Origin: Zerene cesonia
Taxonomy: Eukaryota; Arthropoda; Insecta; Lepidoptera; Pieridae
Reading direction: 5' to 3'
DNA: 64,000 nucleotides
Assembly (NCBI RefSeq): GCF_012273895.1
Contig: NC_052106.1
Location: 2,170,001 to 2,234,000, forward strand
The notes beneath the pieces were generated by a model, which ran no database searches, was not told the DNA's origin, and saw nothing but the letters and a program-made list of their open reading frames with translations. A program made the translations under genes and the position numbers. This document shows, one piece after another, positions 25,724 to 38,131 of this stretch. Numbering within the stretch: position 1 is the first letter of the stretch; each line of letters opens with the position of its first letter.

Positions 25724-25860
25724 GGAGCATGCTTCGGCCTATATTGGGCTAGCTCGCACCGGGGAAGCTACCGCAACCCCATAGAAGAAGTGCAGTGAAG
25801 CAGCATTCTAGTGTGTTTCGATATATCCTCAAATTCAGAAGCCATGCTCACCTAAAAGGT
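25724..25860 (+). repeat. Repeat R5, 5' part only
   Basis: gtggagcatgcttcggccta, then attgggctagctcgcacc and a gtgtgtttcg segment. These match the first half of the copy at 30975-31290. Confidence 0.6.
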
Positions 25861-26490
25861 TATATTAAAGATATAGAATACTCTATATTATCTAAGTTCT
25901 ATACCTATAAATGAACTACTTATTGTAAGATAAATACCCATATCATTAAAAAATGAGTTTTAGTAATAAGTAGTTGAATAAGTATTTCTATCAACTTCTT
26001 AGTACGCAATATTAAATTCTTTGCTTTATTCGTTTATGTCAAAGTTTATTTTGCATAATTTATGTATTAAATTAAGTATAACATGTAGATTATAAATTAA
26101 ACAAGTTTAATCAGACAGCATCAGATAGTTTATATTTTGTAACGGTACTTAAAATATTAACCGTACGATTGGAGTATATAAATTAAAAACCTTATGAATT
26201 CTTCCTTTGAATAAGTTTATTGGAATGTCGAAACGGTCGCGGGTAGATATTTCTATTTGCTATTATTAACTTGTAAATAAATAACGGAGTATTGAATTTA
26301 TAAATTGCAATTATAGCCACAGATATTGCAAAAATTATTCACAATTTCGAATATTATGAAATAATTAATATCTAACTAGATTCTTGGTACCTATTTGTAA
26401 ATCACGATATTATATGCGGGAGGGAATTCCCACGTTGCCAAGAAATAGATATACGTGTATTAATTTATATTATCAATACGCATGTAAAAT

Positions 26491-26795
26491 GCAATGGTGG
26501 CTCAGTGGTGAGAACCTCGGACTTCAAAATTGATAAGTCGGGTTTCGAGACCGGACGAAGAAATGCAGGAAATAAATTGATTTTTCGATTTATCTGTGCA
26601 TGTGGATAACATCACCACTGCTTAAAACGGCGAAGGAAAACACCGTGAGAAAACCGGCACGTCCAAGAATCAAAAGTTGGACGATATGTGACATCTGCCA
26701 ACCCGCACTTGGCCAGCCTCATAGGAGGCCTGTCTCCCAGCAGTGGGAATTTATAAGGGCTGATGATGATGATGATGATGATGACGTAACAAGCT
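26491..26795 (+). mobile_element. tRNA-derived SINE with GATGAT tail
   Basis: A tRNA-like head (aatggtggctcagtggtgag, A-box) is followed by a B-box-like gtcgggtttcgagacc. The body has ggcgaaggaaaacaccgtga, ggccagcctcataggaggcc and cccagcagtgggaa, ending in a (GAT)n tract at 26760-26784. This body is characteristic of the abundant lepidopteran SINE class. It is about 300 bp, probably full length. Confidence 0.85.
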
Positions 26796-26889
26796 AGTGA
26801 TCATAATACATATATGATTTAAAAAATTGGCAAACTGCGTCATGTTATGGTAATCTGACTAATTATATTACATAACCTTATTAACTTTA

Positions 26890-26998
26890 CTAGCTGTGAC
26901 CCGCGGTTGAAACCGCGTAAGTCCGTATCCCGTAGGAATATCGGTATAAAAAGTGCCTATGTGTTATTTCAGTTGTCCAGCTATCTACGAAGCAAAAT
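26890..26998 (+). repeat. Repeat R1, 3'-truncated sense copy
   Basis: Starts ctagctgtgacccgcggttg and stops after cagttgtccagctatctacg; the usual 3' half is missing. Confidence 0.7.
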
Positions 26999-27591
26999 AG
27001 TATTATTATTCACCAATAGTTGTCAGAAAAATAAAAACACGAATAAAACACGAATATGATATTTTCTAAAAAAAAATCCTAGTATATGTTGGTGTATTTA
27101 TGTGTTGTTTCTGTTATAGGGTGGTAAAATATAGATGTTTTGAACCTATTTCAATAATTATTATACCAATAGAAAGCCACGTTATCTACGTCACAGGCAA
27201 CGTTTTATTTTGTTTTTATTCGGGGTCCACCCGGGCGGAGGCTGGACGGGCGGCTAGTAATGCAGGTAAACCGTAATGGCGTAGTAATGTTAAAATCAAA
27301 TTATTTTTACATGACGTTTTTAATGTATATATATACAATGGTACGATTCTGCAAACATTATCCCCTTCCAGGTTTCTGATTGAGGGCTCACTCTGTTCGT
27401 GATAAATTCAAAAATAACTGAATGGATCTACATTCTACATGCCGTAATTATTTTAATTGGATGATTCAGTATTTTATTCCTCAAGGTTTTTTTTACTTAT
27501 TTTTTGAAAAAATTTGTCGGATAATAAAACAGTAACGTAAACAAAACATACCTCAAAATCATATGTATAGGTGCATACATTGAATACCCTA

Positions 27592-27785
27592 CTAATATTA
27601 TAAATCTGAAAGTTTATAAATGCGAAAGTTTGTAAGGATGTGTGTATGATTGTTGCTTGCTCATGCAAAAACTGCTGAACCGATTGCAATGAAATTTGGT
27701 ACGTAGACAGCTGGACAACTCGAATAACATATAGGCAATTTTTATCCCGATATTCCTACGGGATACGGACTTACGCGGGATGGAT
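27592..27785 (-). repeat. Repeat R1, antisense copy
   Basis: In reverse it runs from gtccgtatcccgtaggaata to cgcatttataa; the outer gcggtttcacc end is missing. Confidence 0.7.
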
Positions 27786-28479
27786 TGGATGCCCGGGATA
27801 ACTTTAAGATTTGTGATGCTCAACTGCAAAGCGATATAGGCAAAATATTAATTTAAGTAATTCTCGCAGACACAATAGTACACTGCAACACATTTAATTA
27901 TGTTTTATACAATTATATAAATATTCGAAGCCGCTGTCTCTGCCGTTGGAACAAAAATGATCTGATAATGATGATGATGATCAAGGTAGGTCTACACTTT
28001 CTTTTAAAGGAAGAAAGAACGAAAAAACATTTATTTGAATAGTATGCTACAAGGAAAAATTATAAATAAATTTTGAGTATAAGGTAAACAAAAAATAAAA
28101 TATTTATTTATCATTTTAATATAAGCACTTGCAACTTGGGGTCTGTGCAGAATTAATTCATACTTAATTTTTAAAATTCTTCACGGACTGAATGTTACGA
28201 TAAGGAGAAGGCTGATAAATCAAACATTTGTAACAATCTATAACTGCCTCTGAATGCATTTATATGAAATTGCTGAGCAAACATTATGAAAAAAAGAAGA
28301 AGCAATGTTCTAGTATTATATTTGCAGTTTATGTTACGCCCCCAATACGTTTTATTATGGGGATACTCATGTTGGACACGCTTTACTATTTATAAATGTT
28401 CATATTACTACTATTCTACTATAGTATTATATTACCTGTGATATTACCAAGATACCTGTATTAGACGAAGTTCAGTTAA

Positions 28480-28760
28480 TTTTAGAGTGGCAACATGATA
28501 CATGTGAGTTGTACTCATGTCATATGTCAATGTCACAGTGAATAAGTTTTCATTGGCGGATGACGTATTCCATAACCTTTTCCAATTCTAATAAATATTT
28601 ATCGGCTCCTCCTATTGGTTACTATATGATACAACTCCATATTCATCCAATAGGAATATCAATGCCTGTAAACGTCAGGATATAGTAAAACAAATTATCG
28701 ACTTCACATTGTCATTTCTGCTGTGTAATAAAAATAGTTATAAGTAATACTCTGTACATT
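28480..28760 (+). promoter_or_regulatory. Candidate CCDC47 promoter and non-coding first exon
   Basis: The first coding exon of CCDC47 begins right after an acceptor-like ttgtttacag, so an upstream non-coding exon is expected. This stretch has a CRE-like gatgacgta (about 28560), ATTGG (28613) and CCAAT (28646) elements, and ends near cattgtcatttctgctgtg. That is a plausible TATA-less housekeeping promoter. Inference only. Confidence 0.3.
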
Positions 28761-29169
28761 TAGAGTTAATATTTAATTTTAATAAATGAACTGATATATT
28801 TTAAATAAGTTTATAGGTTATTTAAGCAGTGTCAATAATAAGTAAGTACTTCTTTATAATAAAAGTCTCGATAACACATAGATTCCAATATTATAAGATA
28901 GCTGGGGATTGCGATGTTTTATCTAGAAATGGAGCAATAAATATACGCATAATAAAGTACTTTTCCAAATAGTTGATACATAATATATATTTCTCTTTTT
29001 TCACCGTTTAAACGTAGTAAACTTAATCTCTTAAGCGGTTGCTGAAATTAGGCCACGGTAAATGTTCTAAGGTCACAGCTCACAAGACACTTGAAACTAT
29101 GGTTTCCGTAATAATACTATAGTACTTAATCATTGATTTCCATGTTTATTTATTTTCATTGATTATATA

Positions 29170-29395
29170 CTAGCTTTCCGCCCGCGGCTTTACCCGCGTA
29201 GTCGCAGGAAAGATAGACCCGAGGTTTTCCTCGCATGCTCATGTTCCCGTGGGATTTCCGGAATTAAAACCTATTTCCTATGTCTGTCTCCTGGTTCTAA
29301 ACTACCTCTGCAAAAATTTCCAGCCAAATCGGTTAATCCGTTCTTGAGTTATAAATAGTGTAATTTACACCACTTTCTTCTATATATATATTAAA
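29170..29395 (+). repeat. Interspersed repeat R2, sense copy
   Basis: Starts ctagctttccgcccgcggct and ends cttctatatatata; contains ggttaatccgttcttgagtt. Partner of the antisense copy at 19164-19386. Confidence 0.7.
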
Positions 29396-29881
29396 GTATT
29401 GTAAAATGTACTAAATAATCCAAAGATATTTTAATTTTATTAAGGCTCATAGCATACAGAGTATACTATATAAATATAATACTGAAGATTTTTTTTGTAA
29501 GAGTCACTGGTTTTAAGATGACTTCTAAATTACAAATTATCATTATATAAACATACACCAGATACACTGATTAGAAAAACTAGTTTATCTTACATGTAAC
29601 TATAATGTTTAATTGATACACTAGATGAAATGTGATTAATACAATCGTTTGAAACAAATATAATAATTTGAACAAATACAAAAATATATTTCTTTTAAAG
29701 AAAAGTTGTTTAATTGATAAAGCTGTATCAAATGTTCTGTTATTCCAATGGCAATTATCATCAAATATTTGAGACAAGCTAGATTGTAACAAAAATTTTC
29801 TGAAACATCTGTTGAAATATAGAAGTATTAGCATACTAATGATAATGCAATATTGTTAAATATACCTTGTTTACAGGTAAG

Positions 29882-32800
29882 ATGCGTCTAGCACTATTTT
29901 CCATAGTGCTTTTAGTTGGAGGTCTATGCTTGACTCAAGCTTATGAAGACACCACCCTAGAGGATGATGATTTTGCTGAGTTTGAGCAGTTTGATGCTGA
30001 TGATGACACCCCAGTTGTTGGTAAATATTTTATTTATTACTATTTAAACAAACAGAAAAGAAAGCCATGCTGCTGATCCGTAACTTTTTTATATCTGTGA
30101 ATTTAGAAGTACAGAAGGGAAGTGAATAATTAAATACATTATCAGAATCACAAAAGAAGAAATGACATTTTTTGGAATAGTTATAGGTTTTTTAACATGT
30201 TTTAAAACTGTTTCAGATGTGAATGATGATGATGTCCCAGTTAAGCCAAAGATAGTTACTAAAGAACCTGTGGTGTCCAGTGTGGAGCCAGAGGATGAAA
30301 TGGTTGTAGAGGTCTGTTCTTTGTATGAATTATTTTTTTAAATGTGTTTTTTATAAAAGAATAATGTGTGTTTACTAAGCACTACTGTTAAATAATTAAT
30401 GATTTAAAAATATATTTCAATATTCTGTCACATGTATTAAGGTTTATGCCTATAAAATATTCATTATGAGTGTGATAATTTTCTTTTAGGATGAGGATAA
30501 TGAATTTGAACACTTCCAAGATCCAGAAGAGTTTGAAGGTTTCCAAGACAGCATCCCGAAAACCTCTGAACAACCTAAAATCACAATTTCTAAGGTATTT
30601 AATTGATAACCAAATTATTTTTACTTATAACTTAACTTTATAAAAAATATATCCATTTTTATTAATTTTCCAGGTACCTGTGGTAGTAAGGCAAAGGTGG
30701 GATGCCTATTGGCTGGAAGGCATTTTCTGCTGTATGTTGGCCGCATATGCATTAGCTTATGCTGTTGGACGGGCTAAGAATACCTCTATCGCTACCAACT
30801 TCCTGAAGCTACATAAACCACTGCTTGATGATAATTTTACTCTAGTCGGTGAGTTTTATTTTTAAAGCATATGTTTTATAATCATTTGGAGCTAGTGCTA
30901 CTATAAACTAAATAAAGATTTTCTTATGAGTATAACATAATGTGCAATCATGCATATTTTACGTACAACCAATCTTATTGTGGGAGTCGAGTATGCTTCG
31001 GCACGAATTGGGCCAGCTCGCACCAGGGAAGAACCACACCCCCACAGAAAACCGGTGTGAAATAATAGCTTGCTATTGTGTTTCGTACGGTGAGTTGGTG
31101 AGCCGGAGGCCTATTTCCTTCTCCAAGCCCTTCCCAGTCCATTCCTTCTTTCCAGTCATCAATCCTTTCCTTATCCCTTTAAAGAGGGCAGTGCATTCTC
31201 AGTAGTCTGAGCTTCTGCAAATGTTCATGGGCGTTGGTGATCGTTTAGCATCAGGCGAACTACCAGCTCAGTTGCCCACTATGACATACTTGTTAAATCA
31301 ACCATTTCATTAATAGTCAGACAGATTTACTACCTGAATCATGTTCACCTGTATCATTTAACATAACTCAGCATGTTTTAAGAAAAGATAGTAATAGATG
31401 CAGCATTATAAAAAGTCTTACTATTAACAATACAGCTGATTTAATCTTTTGGCTATGACACCTACATTTATAAAAAAAAATATATGAAAAAGAAATTTTT
31501 TTGTTTTTTTTTTCAGGTGAAACAGGTCTAGATGTAGTAGCAGCGAGCGACGAGCGCGGGTGGCGTCGGGAGGCGGAGCACTGCTTCACCATGTGGTGCA
31601 GCGGCCGCCAGTGCTGCGAGGGGATGCTGCTCACCCTCAAGCTGATCAAGGTGAGGGCAGATAATTGCGTACCTTGACGGATACATGACCTGGATTCAGC
31701 AGGACAAATTTAAATCTGCTTCACTCTGTCTTCATGTGTAAATAAAATGGCATTTATATGTTTGTGTACAATTGCCATCACAATCATATTTCCCAGACAA
31801 TTAAGAAAGACTTTTGTTTGTTTGTGAAGACTTTGTGTTGAAAGTTTTTTTTTATTGAATCACGGATAGAAATTCCTTAATTTTATATTAACAATTTTAA
31901 ATGGGTGAACATTTTTATATATTCCACATTGAAGTATATATTTTTCATTTTGTCCACAATTACATGATAATTCAAGCGTATAAAACAGTAAATACGATAT
32001 TTCCAGCGCCAAGACCTCGTGCACGTTCTGATGGGCGTGGTCCGTCCCACTCCGGACACTTTGCACATACGAGTGGAGCTCGGCAAGGACGACAGCGACC
32101 CGTTCGTGCTGTGCATCGCGCAGAAGAAGGTTGCTACGCGGCTCGCCAAGGAGATGCAGGATCTGGTGAGATTTTGCATAAACTGGTGATGTTTTTGAGT
32201 TTATTTAGAATTGGCTAGATAAAAAGTGACCTATGTCACCATACACAAAACACAGAGCGGTACGGTAAATGAAGGATGGACTTTCGCATTTATAATATCA
32301 CTAGTTGCGCCCCGCGGTTTCACCCGCGTAAGTCTGTATCCCGTAGGAATATCGGGATAAAAAGTTGTCTATATGTTATTCCAGTTTTCCAGCTGTAGTC
32401 TACATACCAAATTTCATTGCATTAGGTCCAGTAGTTTTTGCGTGAAAGAGCAAACAAACACACACATCCTTACAAACTTTCGCATTTATAATATTAGTAA
32501 GAAGTAGGATTATATTATATTATATATACAGGATAGGATAGGATTTTGGATTTATTTTATAGTCTTTTTGTGTATGTGAACTTCATACATTTTCTTTCCA
32601 ACCAGGTTGCTTGGCAGAGATTGCTGTTAAGCAATAAGGCTTGTACAAACGATGCCTTTATTTCTGTTTATTGTATTCTTGCTGTTTTGTCTAAGTCTGT
32701 GCAATAAAGCCTTATAAATAAATATGTTTGAAGTCAAGATCACGACATCAACGTCAAACTTACTACTATAAATATTGCTCAAATTGAAAGTGCATATTTC

Positions 32801-34515
32801 TACTATAACAGAGCATGTTCTGCCCGGAGCGGCGTCCGGGCGACAAGCACGGGCTGCCGAGCAGCATGTGCGTGATGTCCGAGTGCGCGGAGGCGACCGG
32901 CGCGCTGCTCGACTCGCGCGCGCTCGCCGCGCTCGAGCGCTACCACAAGCACGTGCAGTTCGTGCACGTGTCGGACAAGTACTGCGGGCCCAAGCAGATG
33001 GANNNNNNNNNNNNNNNNNNNNNNNNNNNNNNNNNNNNNCGCTCTGTTTGACGCACACTATTGAAACTTTTGTGGACACCAGACAGATGTCGTAATTGCA
33101 TTCGTATTTTGTACTATGACAGATTAAAAATGCATATGATGAACGAATCGGTGTGTGATTTTTCACTGTTTATCCAATGATTTTTTTTTATATTTTGTAT
33201 AATAATACCATGATTGTTATCCACGACGACATTAAACGTAAACCAAACATTAAACTGAAACTTTGTAACAGCTTATTTAACAAGAATGATACCCAGATCT
33301 GTTAAAAAGAAAATTCTCCAGTTCGTCATTTTTATAATATAGCTTATTAATTATGTCGAAACATTTCAGAGAGACCACAGTGACCAAACCGCCGGACACG
33401 GAGAAGGTGATGCTGGTCAGCCTTGCCCTGGGTCCAGATGGCGGTGGTGAGGAAGTGAGACCTTTGCTCCTTCTGGTCTTCTACCTGTTGGATAAGATTA
33501 AACGGCTCCATCTCAGCAAGGAGGTGGGTTTTATTTATTAATAGTTTATTTTTTTGCACATTTCCCAATACAGTTGTATATTATTTGTATACTATTATAC
33601 CCTTAACTAGTAACGTAACTAGTAACTAGTAAGTTGCTATAAAAGTTATTGTAATGACATGAAACAAATATAAAAGGGTACAACAATAGGGAGATATTTA
33701 AAATATAGGATATATAGTCATTAAAAAGCCCATTTTTAACCTTCGACGCTAAAAAATCAACGGGGTGTTATAAGCTTGACGTGTGTTTGATGAAAATCGG
33801 CAAAAGAATGTCGCCGCCTCAAAATATATTTTTTTTTACAACTCTCTCACAGCCATGACTATTTTCAAATCCAAGATGGCCGCCCGTACAAAATTAGGTG
33901 AGGTTCTATTAAAAAATAAACTCAATTTGCTTTTTAATGATTTTTGCAGGCACTAGCCAAATGCGAGAAGCGTCGCCAGAAGGCTGCTGAAATATGGATG
34001 CGAGGTGCGCACGCGGCCAGGCAGGAACTCGCTGCACAGAAAAGAGAAGAGAAGAGAAAGCAAGAGAAGGAGAGGATCATGGCCGTGAGTTAAATGCCTA
34101 TACGGTTTCTTATAACTATTTTACATAAAGAGCCTTGATAATATAATTTCATTGCGTATGAAATCATGAATGGTTTCCTTATATACTTTTTTTTTTAATA
34201 ACAGTTCTATCAAATGAGTGTAAATTTATGACAAAATATTATTGAGTGACTGAAATGGCTCTAAGTAAACTAAATAATTTTACACGCTATGAAAACCCTG
34301 AGTATTGGTAACAATAGGCATTAATAATGTATTCTGTTATCAGTTTGTCTGTACTTATTTTGCAGAATTCTCGAATGGCATATATTTTTTAAATGTAAAT
34401 ATGTTTGTAGGAAGACGATCCAGAGAAGCAACGCCGTTGGGAGTTAAAGGAGCAGAAACGCCAGCAAAAACGCAAGGCGCCGAAAATGAAGCAACTTAAA
34501 GTGAAAGCAATGTAA
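29882..34515 (+). CDS. CCDC47: CCDC47 homologue (calumin; PAT-complex/multipass translocon subunit)
   Basis: Ten coding exons: 29882-30020, 30217-30311, 30490-30594, 30674-30848, 31517-31650, 32007-32165, 32812-33002 (donor inside the N run), 33370-33523, 33950-34084, 34411-34515. If exon 7 ends at the N run the phase closes exactly and the protein is 463 residues, near the 483 of human. It has a signal peptide (MRLALFSIVLLVGGLCLTQA), an acidic lumenal region (about 21-115), one membrane helix (GIFCCMLAAYALAYAVG), then the cytosolic domain with FTMWCSGRQCCEGML and RQDLVHVLMGVVRP, and a Lys/Arg coiled-coil tail with DDPEKQRRWE ending KMKQLKVKAM. In animals CCDC47 partners Asterix in the ER membrane to chaperone multipass proteins at the ribosome-translocon and affects ER calcium. 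The start chosen is the first ATG after the acceptor at 29875-29876. AATAAA is at 34530. Confidence 0.95.
30975..31290 (+). repeat. Repeat R5, near-full-length copy in CCDC47 intron 4
   Basis: About 315 bp: gtatgcttcggcacgaattg, ggccagctcgcacc, gccggaggcctatttccttc, cattccttctttccagtcat, ggcgttggtgatcg and accagctcagttgcccacta. Used here as the reference for the seven other copies. No open frame of interest. Confidence 0.7.
32300..32503 (+). repeat. Repeat R1, full sense copy in CCDC47 intron 6
   Basis: From actagttgcgccccgcggtt to cgcatttataatattagtaa, about 200 bp. The sequence just before it (32284-32300) also reads tttcgcatttataatatcac, like the repeat's own 3' end, so two copies may have been joined end to end. 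Confidence 0.75.
32585..32725 (+). mobile_element. LINE 3' end (3' UTR only) in CCDC47 intron 6
   Basis: The stretch acgatgcctttatttctgtt...gcaataaagccttataaata matches block by block the 3' end of the LINE at 56816-56892 (acgatgtctttttttctgtt...acaataaaggattataaata). It also has ggttgcttggcagagattgc upstream. A severely 5'-truncated copy. Confidence 0.7.
33003..33039. other. Assembly gap (37 N)
   Basis: The gap begins two bases into a codon at the end of CCDC47 exon 7. The phase of exon 8 requires exactly two bases to be carried over, so the splice donor probably lies at the first missing bases. Confidence 0.95.
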
Positions 34516-37122
34516 ATTTACCTCAGAGCAATAAATTCAATATTATTTACAGTGATTTTGTTAATTTATATCTAAGTGTTAATTCATATTCAGTCAGAGC
34601 AAATAAATAATTTAAATTCAACATAACTTTGTTTTTATTTCAAATTGAATGCAAGTTACCAGTTACCACCTATCCGCCCGTGACTTCGCCTGCATAGAAG
34701 GGATGGTAAACAATCAGAGAGCTTTACTCCCATAGTTCCCGTTTCTCTGAGATTTCCGGGATGTAAACTATCCTGTATTGTTTCTCGGGCCTAAAATTAT
34801 TTATCTACCAAATTTCATCCAAATCAGTCCAGTGGTTTTATCGAAAGGGCAGACAGACAGTTATTTTCTCACCTCTCATAGAGTAAGGATTTAACGATAC
34901 AACACATATGCCTTACTACAAAAAGCGTTTTTAGCTGTTACTTCAAGTTACAAAATTTTATATGTCTAATTACTAAATCAACAAGGATAATCTTACACAA
35001 AATGTATGAAAAAACAATGAACAATGGAAAATAAAAAAAAAAAAAATTTAACCATGTTAAACCTCAGATTATAAATTAAAAACATCTTATTTTATACAGA
35101 GTGTAAAACAGTTTATTCTTAGAGAATGATTACCATAATTGAACTATTGAATAAAGGTTCTAAATCAAACAACATATACTTATAGGCAATGTTTATTTCA
35201 AATACTCATAATTAAATAAGAGACTAACAAAAATGTTAACAACCATCAAATTGTCATTATGACTTCCAACTCTCACTAAAATAAATAACACTGATTATAT
35301 TTTGTGATGTGAGATCTCAAATTATGGCTTATGCCACTCGCATTTAGGGTTGCCAGTCACACCATTCCTACAGTAGATACATATTCCGTGTATTTTGGAA
35401 ATCAAATTTACTCGACTTACATTTGACTTCTTGTCTAGTCTTATTGCATATAATAAAATTGTAATAGACACTATAAACAAAATAAAAATCAAGAAAAATT
35501 ATTGATGTAACTTATTAAGTCTGGAATAACAGCCTTCATTCAGAATAAATGTTAAGAAACCATTGTTTAAAATTCCTCAATCCAAGACGTTGGCAACCCT
35601 ACACACAATATCTACTGCCTTGAAAGCATCTAGAAATATTAGCACTAAAATTTTTAATGAATATTAAAAAAAAAAAAACATGAGCATTTAAATGCCAACA
35701 AAACATAGACATATAAACTAAATTAGTGTCTTGAATACAATACAAACTAATGTGAGAAAACTGCTCACTACTTATTCTCAATGCGTAAAACTAAAATTTT
35801 ACTTTGTTTTTATTTTTAGAGAGTTTCGAGCACATGTAAGTATATGCCTACAATTAGTTATGTAGTTTCAATATAAATTTTTGTAATAGCATTGAGATAT
35901 TTCCTCATGTAACTTCAAGGAAGTTACTCAGTAAGAACTAGAGTGAGTATTAAACATAACAAAAATTAAATGTTGACTCTAAATTCATATAAAAGATGTT
36001 GTAGAAACAAAGTTCTTGTGTTGTGATTATCAAAAATACAATGAAATAAAAAATCTTGCCTGTGCAATCATAGTTTTGGATGTTGTGAAAATTAATAACA
36101 TCTTAAGAAACCTAATAATTAAATGGATTTGGAAAAGCAAAATATAACTTGGTAAAGAGTATTTTATAATTGAACTGAACAGATGCATTTATTTTGAATG
36201 CAAGCATTGATGAAGAACATAAAAAAAACATAAAAGACCTCATGTTTTAAATTATAAAATATAATGAAAACAAGTCATTTACAGGTTTTGCTCAAATCTA
36301 AAATAGCTTTGAATAAATATCAGATCCTATTAAAATTTAAAAGAGACTTGTTAATTTTTTTAATAACTTAAACTAGCTCAAAAGTAAAATAATGGAAGCC
36401 TTCAAGAATTTGTTCATTTGTGTCACTATCCTATACTGTAAAATGATTTAACATACATCATTATTAATCTTCCTTAAAAATGTAAATATTTTACAGCATA
36501 ACAACAGGACTGTGGAACATATTCTGTTATTTATAGGTAACACAATAAATATCTCATAACTTTATATAAAAACTACTTCAGGTGTATAATTATTATAGAT
36601 TTAGATGTATTTTATTCACTTGTAAATGTAAGCAATGATTGATAATAGCAAAGCTTCTTTGTTTGAACTTAACTTTGATATTAAATTGCAAATAAATAAC
36701 AATATTCAGTGAAGTTATGTTATATTAACTTTCAAGTAAAATAAAGAACATGAAATAAAGCTTAATGCAGTTACACTCACTAATCACTGGTATTAATTGA
36801 CTAAATAGATTTTTATTTGCCAATTGAACCCATCACTGCTAAGTACTTATAAAATATTTTTTCAAATTTAAAGAATACTGCATTTCTAAACTCACATTGC
36901 TTACAAATATGATACAAAATATTTCTATCAACATTACTAAATCACTCAAAACCTCCAACGTAAACAAAATTAATACTAATAAAACTTCATGGTTTAGGAA
37001 CAAAAGTTTCATAAACTCACTCACATCAAATGGTAAACGGACACTGAAAATACACTTTTACTAAACTAGTAGCTATTTGCATACCATATTTCAATACAAC
37101 CATACCACAATTATTATGTATG
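34516..37122. other. Tail-to-tail interval between CCDC47 and the unknown gene
   Basis: Contains the CCDC47 polyadenylation signal (34530), an R2-like repeat (34670-34862) and about 2.2 kb of very AT-rich sequence. Part of the latter may be the 3' UTR of the minus-strand gene (minus-strand AATAAA at 36817-36812). No coding exon found. Confidence 0.45.
34670..34862 (+). repeat. Diverged R2-like repeat
   Basis: Begins cctatccgcccgtgacttcg, has gagatttccgggatgtaaac and ends caaatcagtccagtggtttt, with the same block order as R2 at 29170. Confidence 0.55.
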
Positions 37123-37703
37123 TCATTCATCAACCTGTAATTTTTGGATCCTTGTGGACACACAGTCCATATCTGGGGATATTTCTGGCTTCGGTGGATT
37201 CTCTATCACCAGATTTAGGTTTTCGAGCGACTGACATCGTTTTGTACTTTTGACATCAATATTCTCCCTCATACTGCTTGTGGATGGTTCTAGTATACTA
37301 TATTTAAAATTGCAGTCATCGTTCACATCACAACTAATCGCGTCCGAGTTTTCACTCTTAGTTCGATGCCGGACTGGTAGGACATATGGGCAAAGTCTGC
37401 TCTTATTTGTACTTCTTTTCATGCAATACCCCACTGTCACGTTGGAAACGTACCTCGTGTTAAGACGCATAACGCTGAAATTTGATTTGCTTTCCTTTAA
37501 ATATTCTCGACGTGCTTCTGTTATTGCACTGAGCATACCTAAATCATGCAATGCTTTATCCAAATTATCCAAATTCTTATGATTGCAGGGTTTCTGAAAA
37601 ACGATGAAGAATCAGTTAATAGATTTCTTTCAGTTGAAATAAAAATATTTAAAAACACACAACTTGTTCAACATACACTTTTATCGTAGTCGTTGCATTT
37701 CAT
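37123..37703 (-). CDS. Unrecognised two-exon gene, divergent from SPEF2
   Basis: Two exons: 37677-37703 (nine codons, MKCNDYDKS) and 37123-37593. The donor is GTATGT, the acceptor tttttcag, and phase 0 is kept, giving 165 residues. I do not recognise a family. No signal peptide or membrane helix is seen. There is a short helical stretch (LDKALHDLGMLSAITEARRE, about residues 19-38), then Ser/Asn/Asp-rich, probably disordered sequence with scattered Cys and the motif RCQSLENLNL. The long open frame, good splice sites and start next to a shared upstream region argue that it is real. Its start codon is 428 bp from that of the SPEF2-like gene on the opposite strand, so a bidirectional promoter and testis or ciliated-cell expression are possible but unproven. 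The donor at AAAA|GTGTAT would break the frame, so the one two bases downstream was chosen. Confidence 0.6.
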
Positions 37704-38131
37704 TATGATGCGATTGCAATAAAATTTATAAATAATGCAAAAACCGTGTGAAAATAAACATCACAAAAAATGTCATAATAAGCGATATCTTTTTAAAAGT
37801 TATTCTATTGCGCAGTGTCTGACTACAGATCTTTTTGCACCTTTATGTTTTAGGTCGTCGATTATTATATTATGAATTAAATACTACTATGTATACACAT
37901 ACGCAAATTTCACACCCTTTTTTTATTATTTTGCACCTATAATATTTGTATAATATTCCGCTCCATCAAAGCCGTAAACTTAAAAATGGTTTTGATGAAT
38001 ACTGGTTGTGTTATACATGTCACAAATTAAAACAATATGCGTAATAACATCACAAAATAATCTATCGTTCATCATAATTAATGTTATTTGAAATGTTTTA
38101 GGTGCTTTACGAGAATTTTAACGATATCAAA
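37704..38131. promoter_or_regulatory. Candidate bidirectional promoter, unknown gene / SPEF2-like
   Basis: 428 bp between divergent start codons. The SPEF2-like first coding exon appears to begin after an acceptor (aaatgttttag, ending at 38101), so a short 5' non-coding exon should lie within this interval. I see no TATA box at a convincing position on either strand. Confidence 0.35.

Larger units (their letters stand above)
25485..29876. other. Intergenic region with repeats and a candidate CCDC47 promoter
   Basis: About 4.4 kb between the divergent lysozyme 2 and CCDC47 genes. It contains R5 (25724), a GATGAT-tailed SINE (26491), two R1 copies (26890, 27592), R2 (29170) and a promoter-like stretch near 28480-28760. 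No coding exon was found. Confidence 0.5.

Noticed and set aside
26600..26797. 65-codon frame ending in a run of Asp
   Set aside because: It is the body and GATGAT tail of a SINE.
29867..29881. Upstream non-ATG start extending CCDC47 by five residues
   Set aside because: The bases lie across a splice-acceptor-like sequence and would place MFTGK before a normal signal peptide; the ATG at 29882 is the natural start.
30942..31205. 87-codon plus-strand frame in CCDC47 intron 4
   Set aside because: It coincides with repeat R5, which occurs seven more times without a conserved frame.
32627..33166. Long frames on both strands around 32627-33166, including a GC-rich Arg-rich one
   Set aside because: They read through the 37-N gap and overlap CCDC47 exon 7 in the wrong frame or strand.
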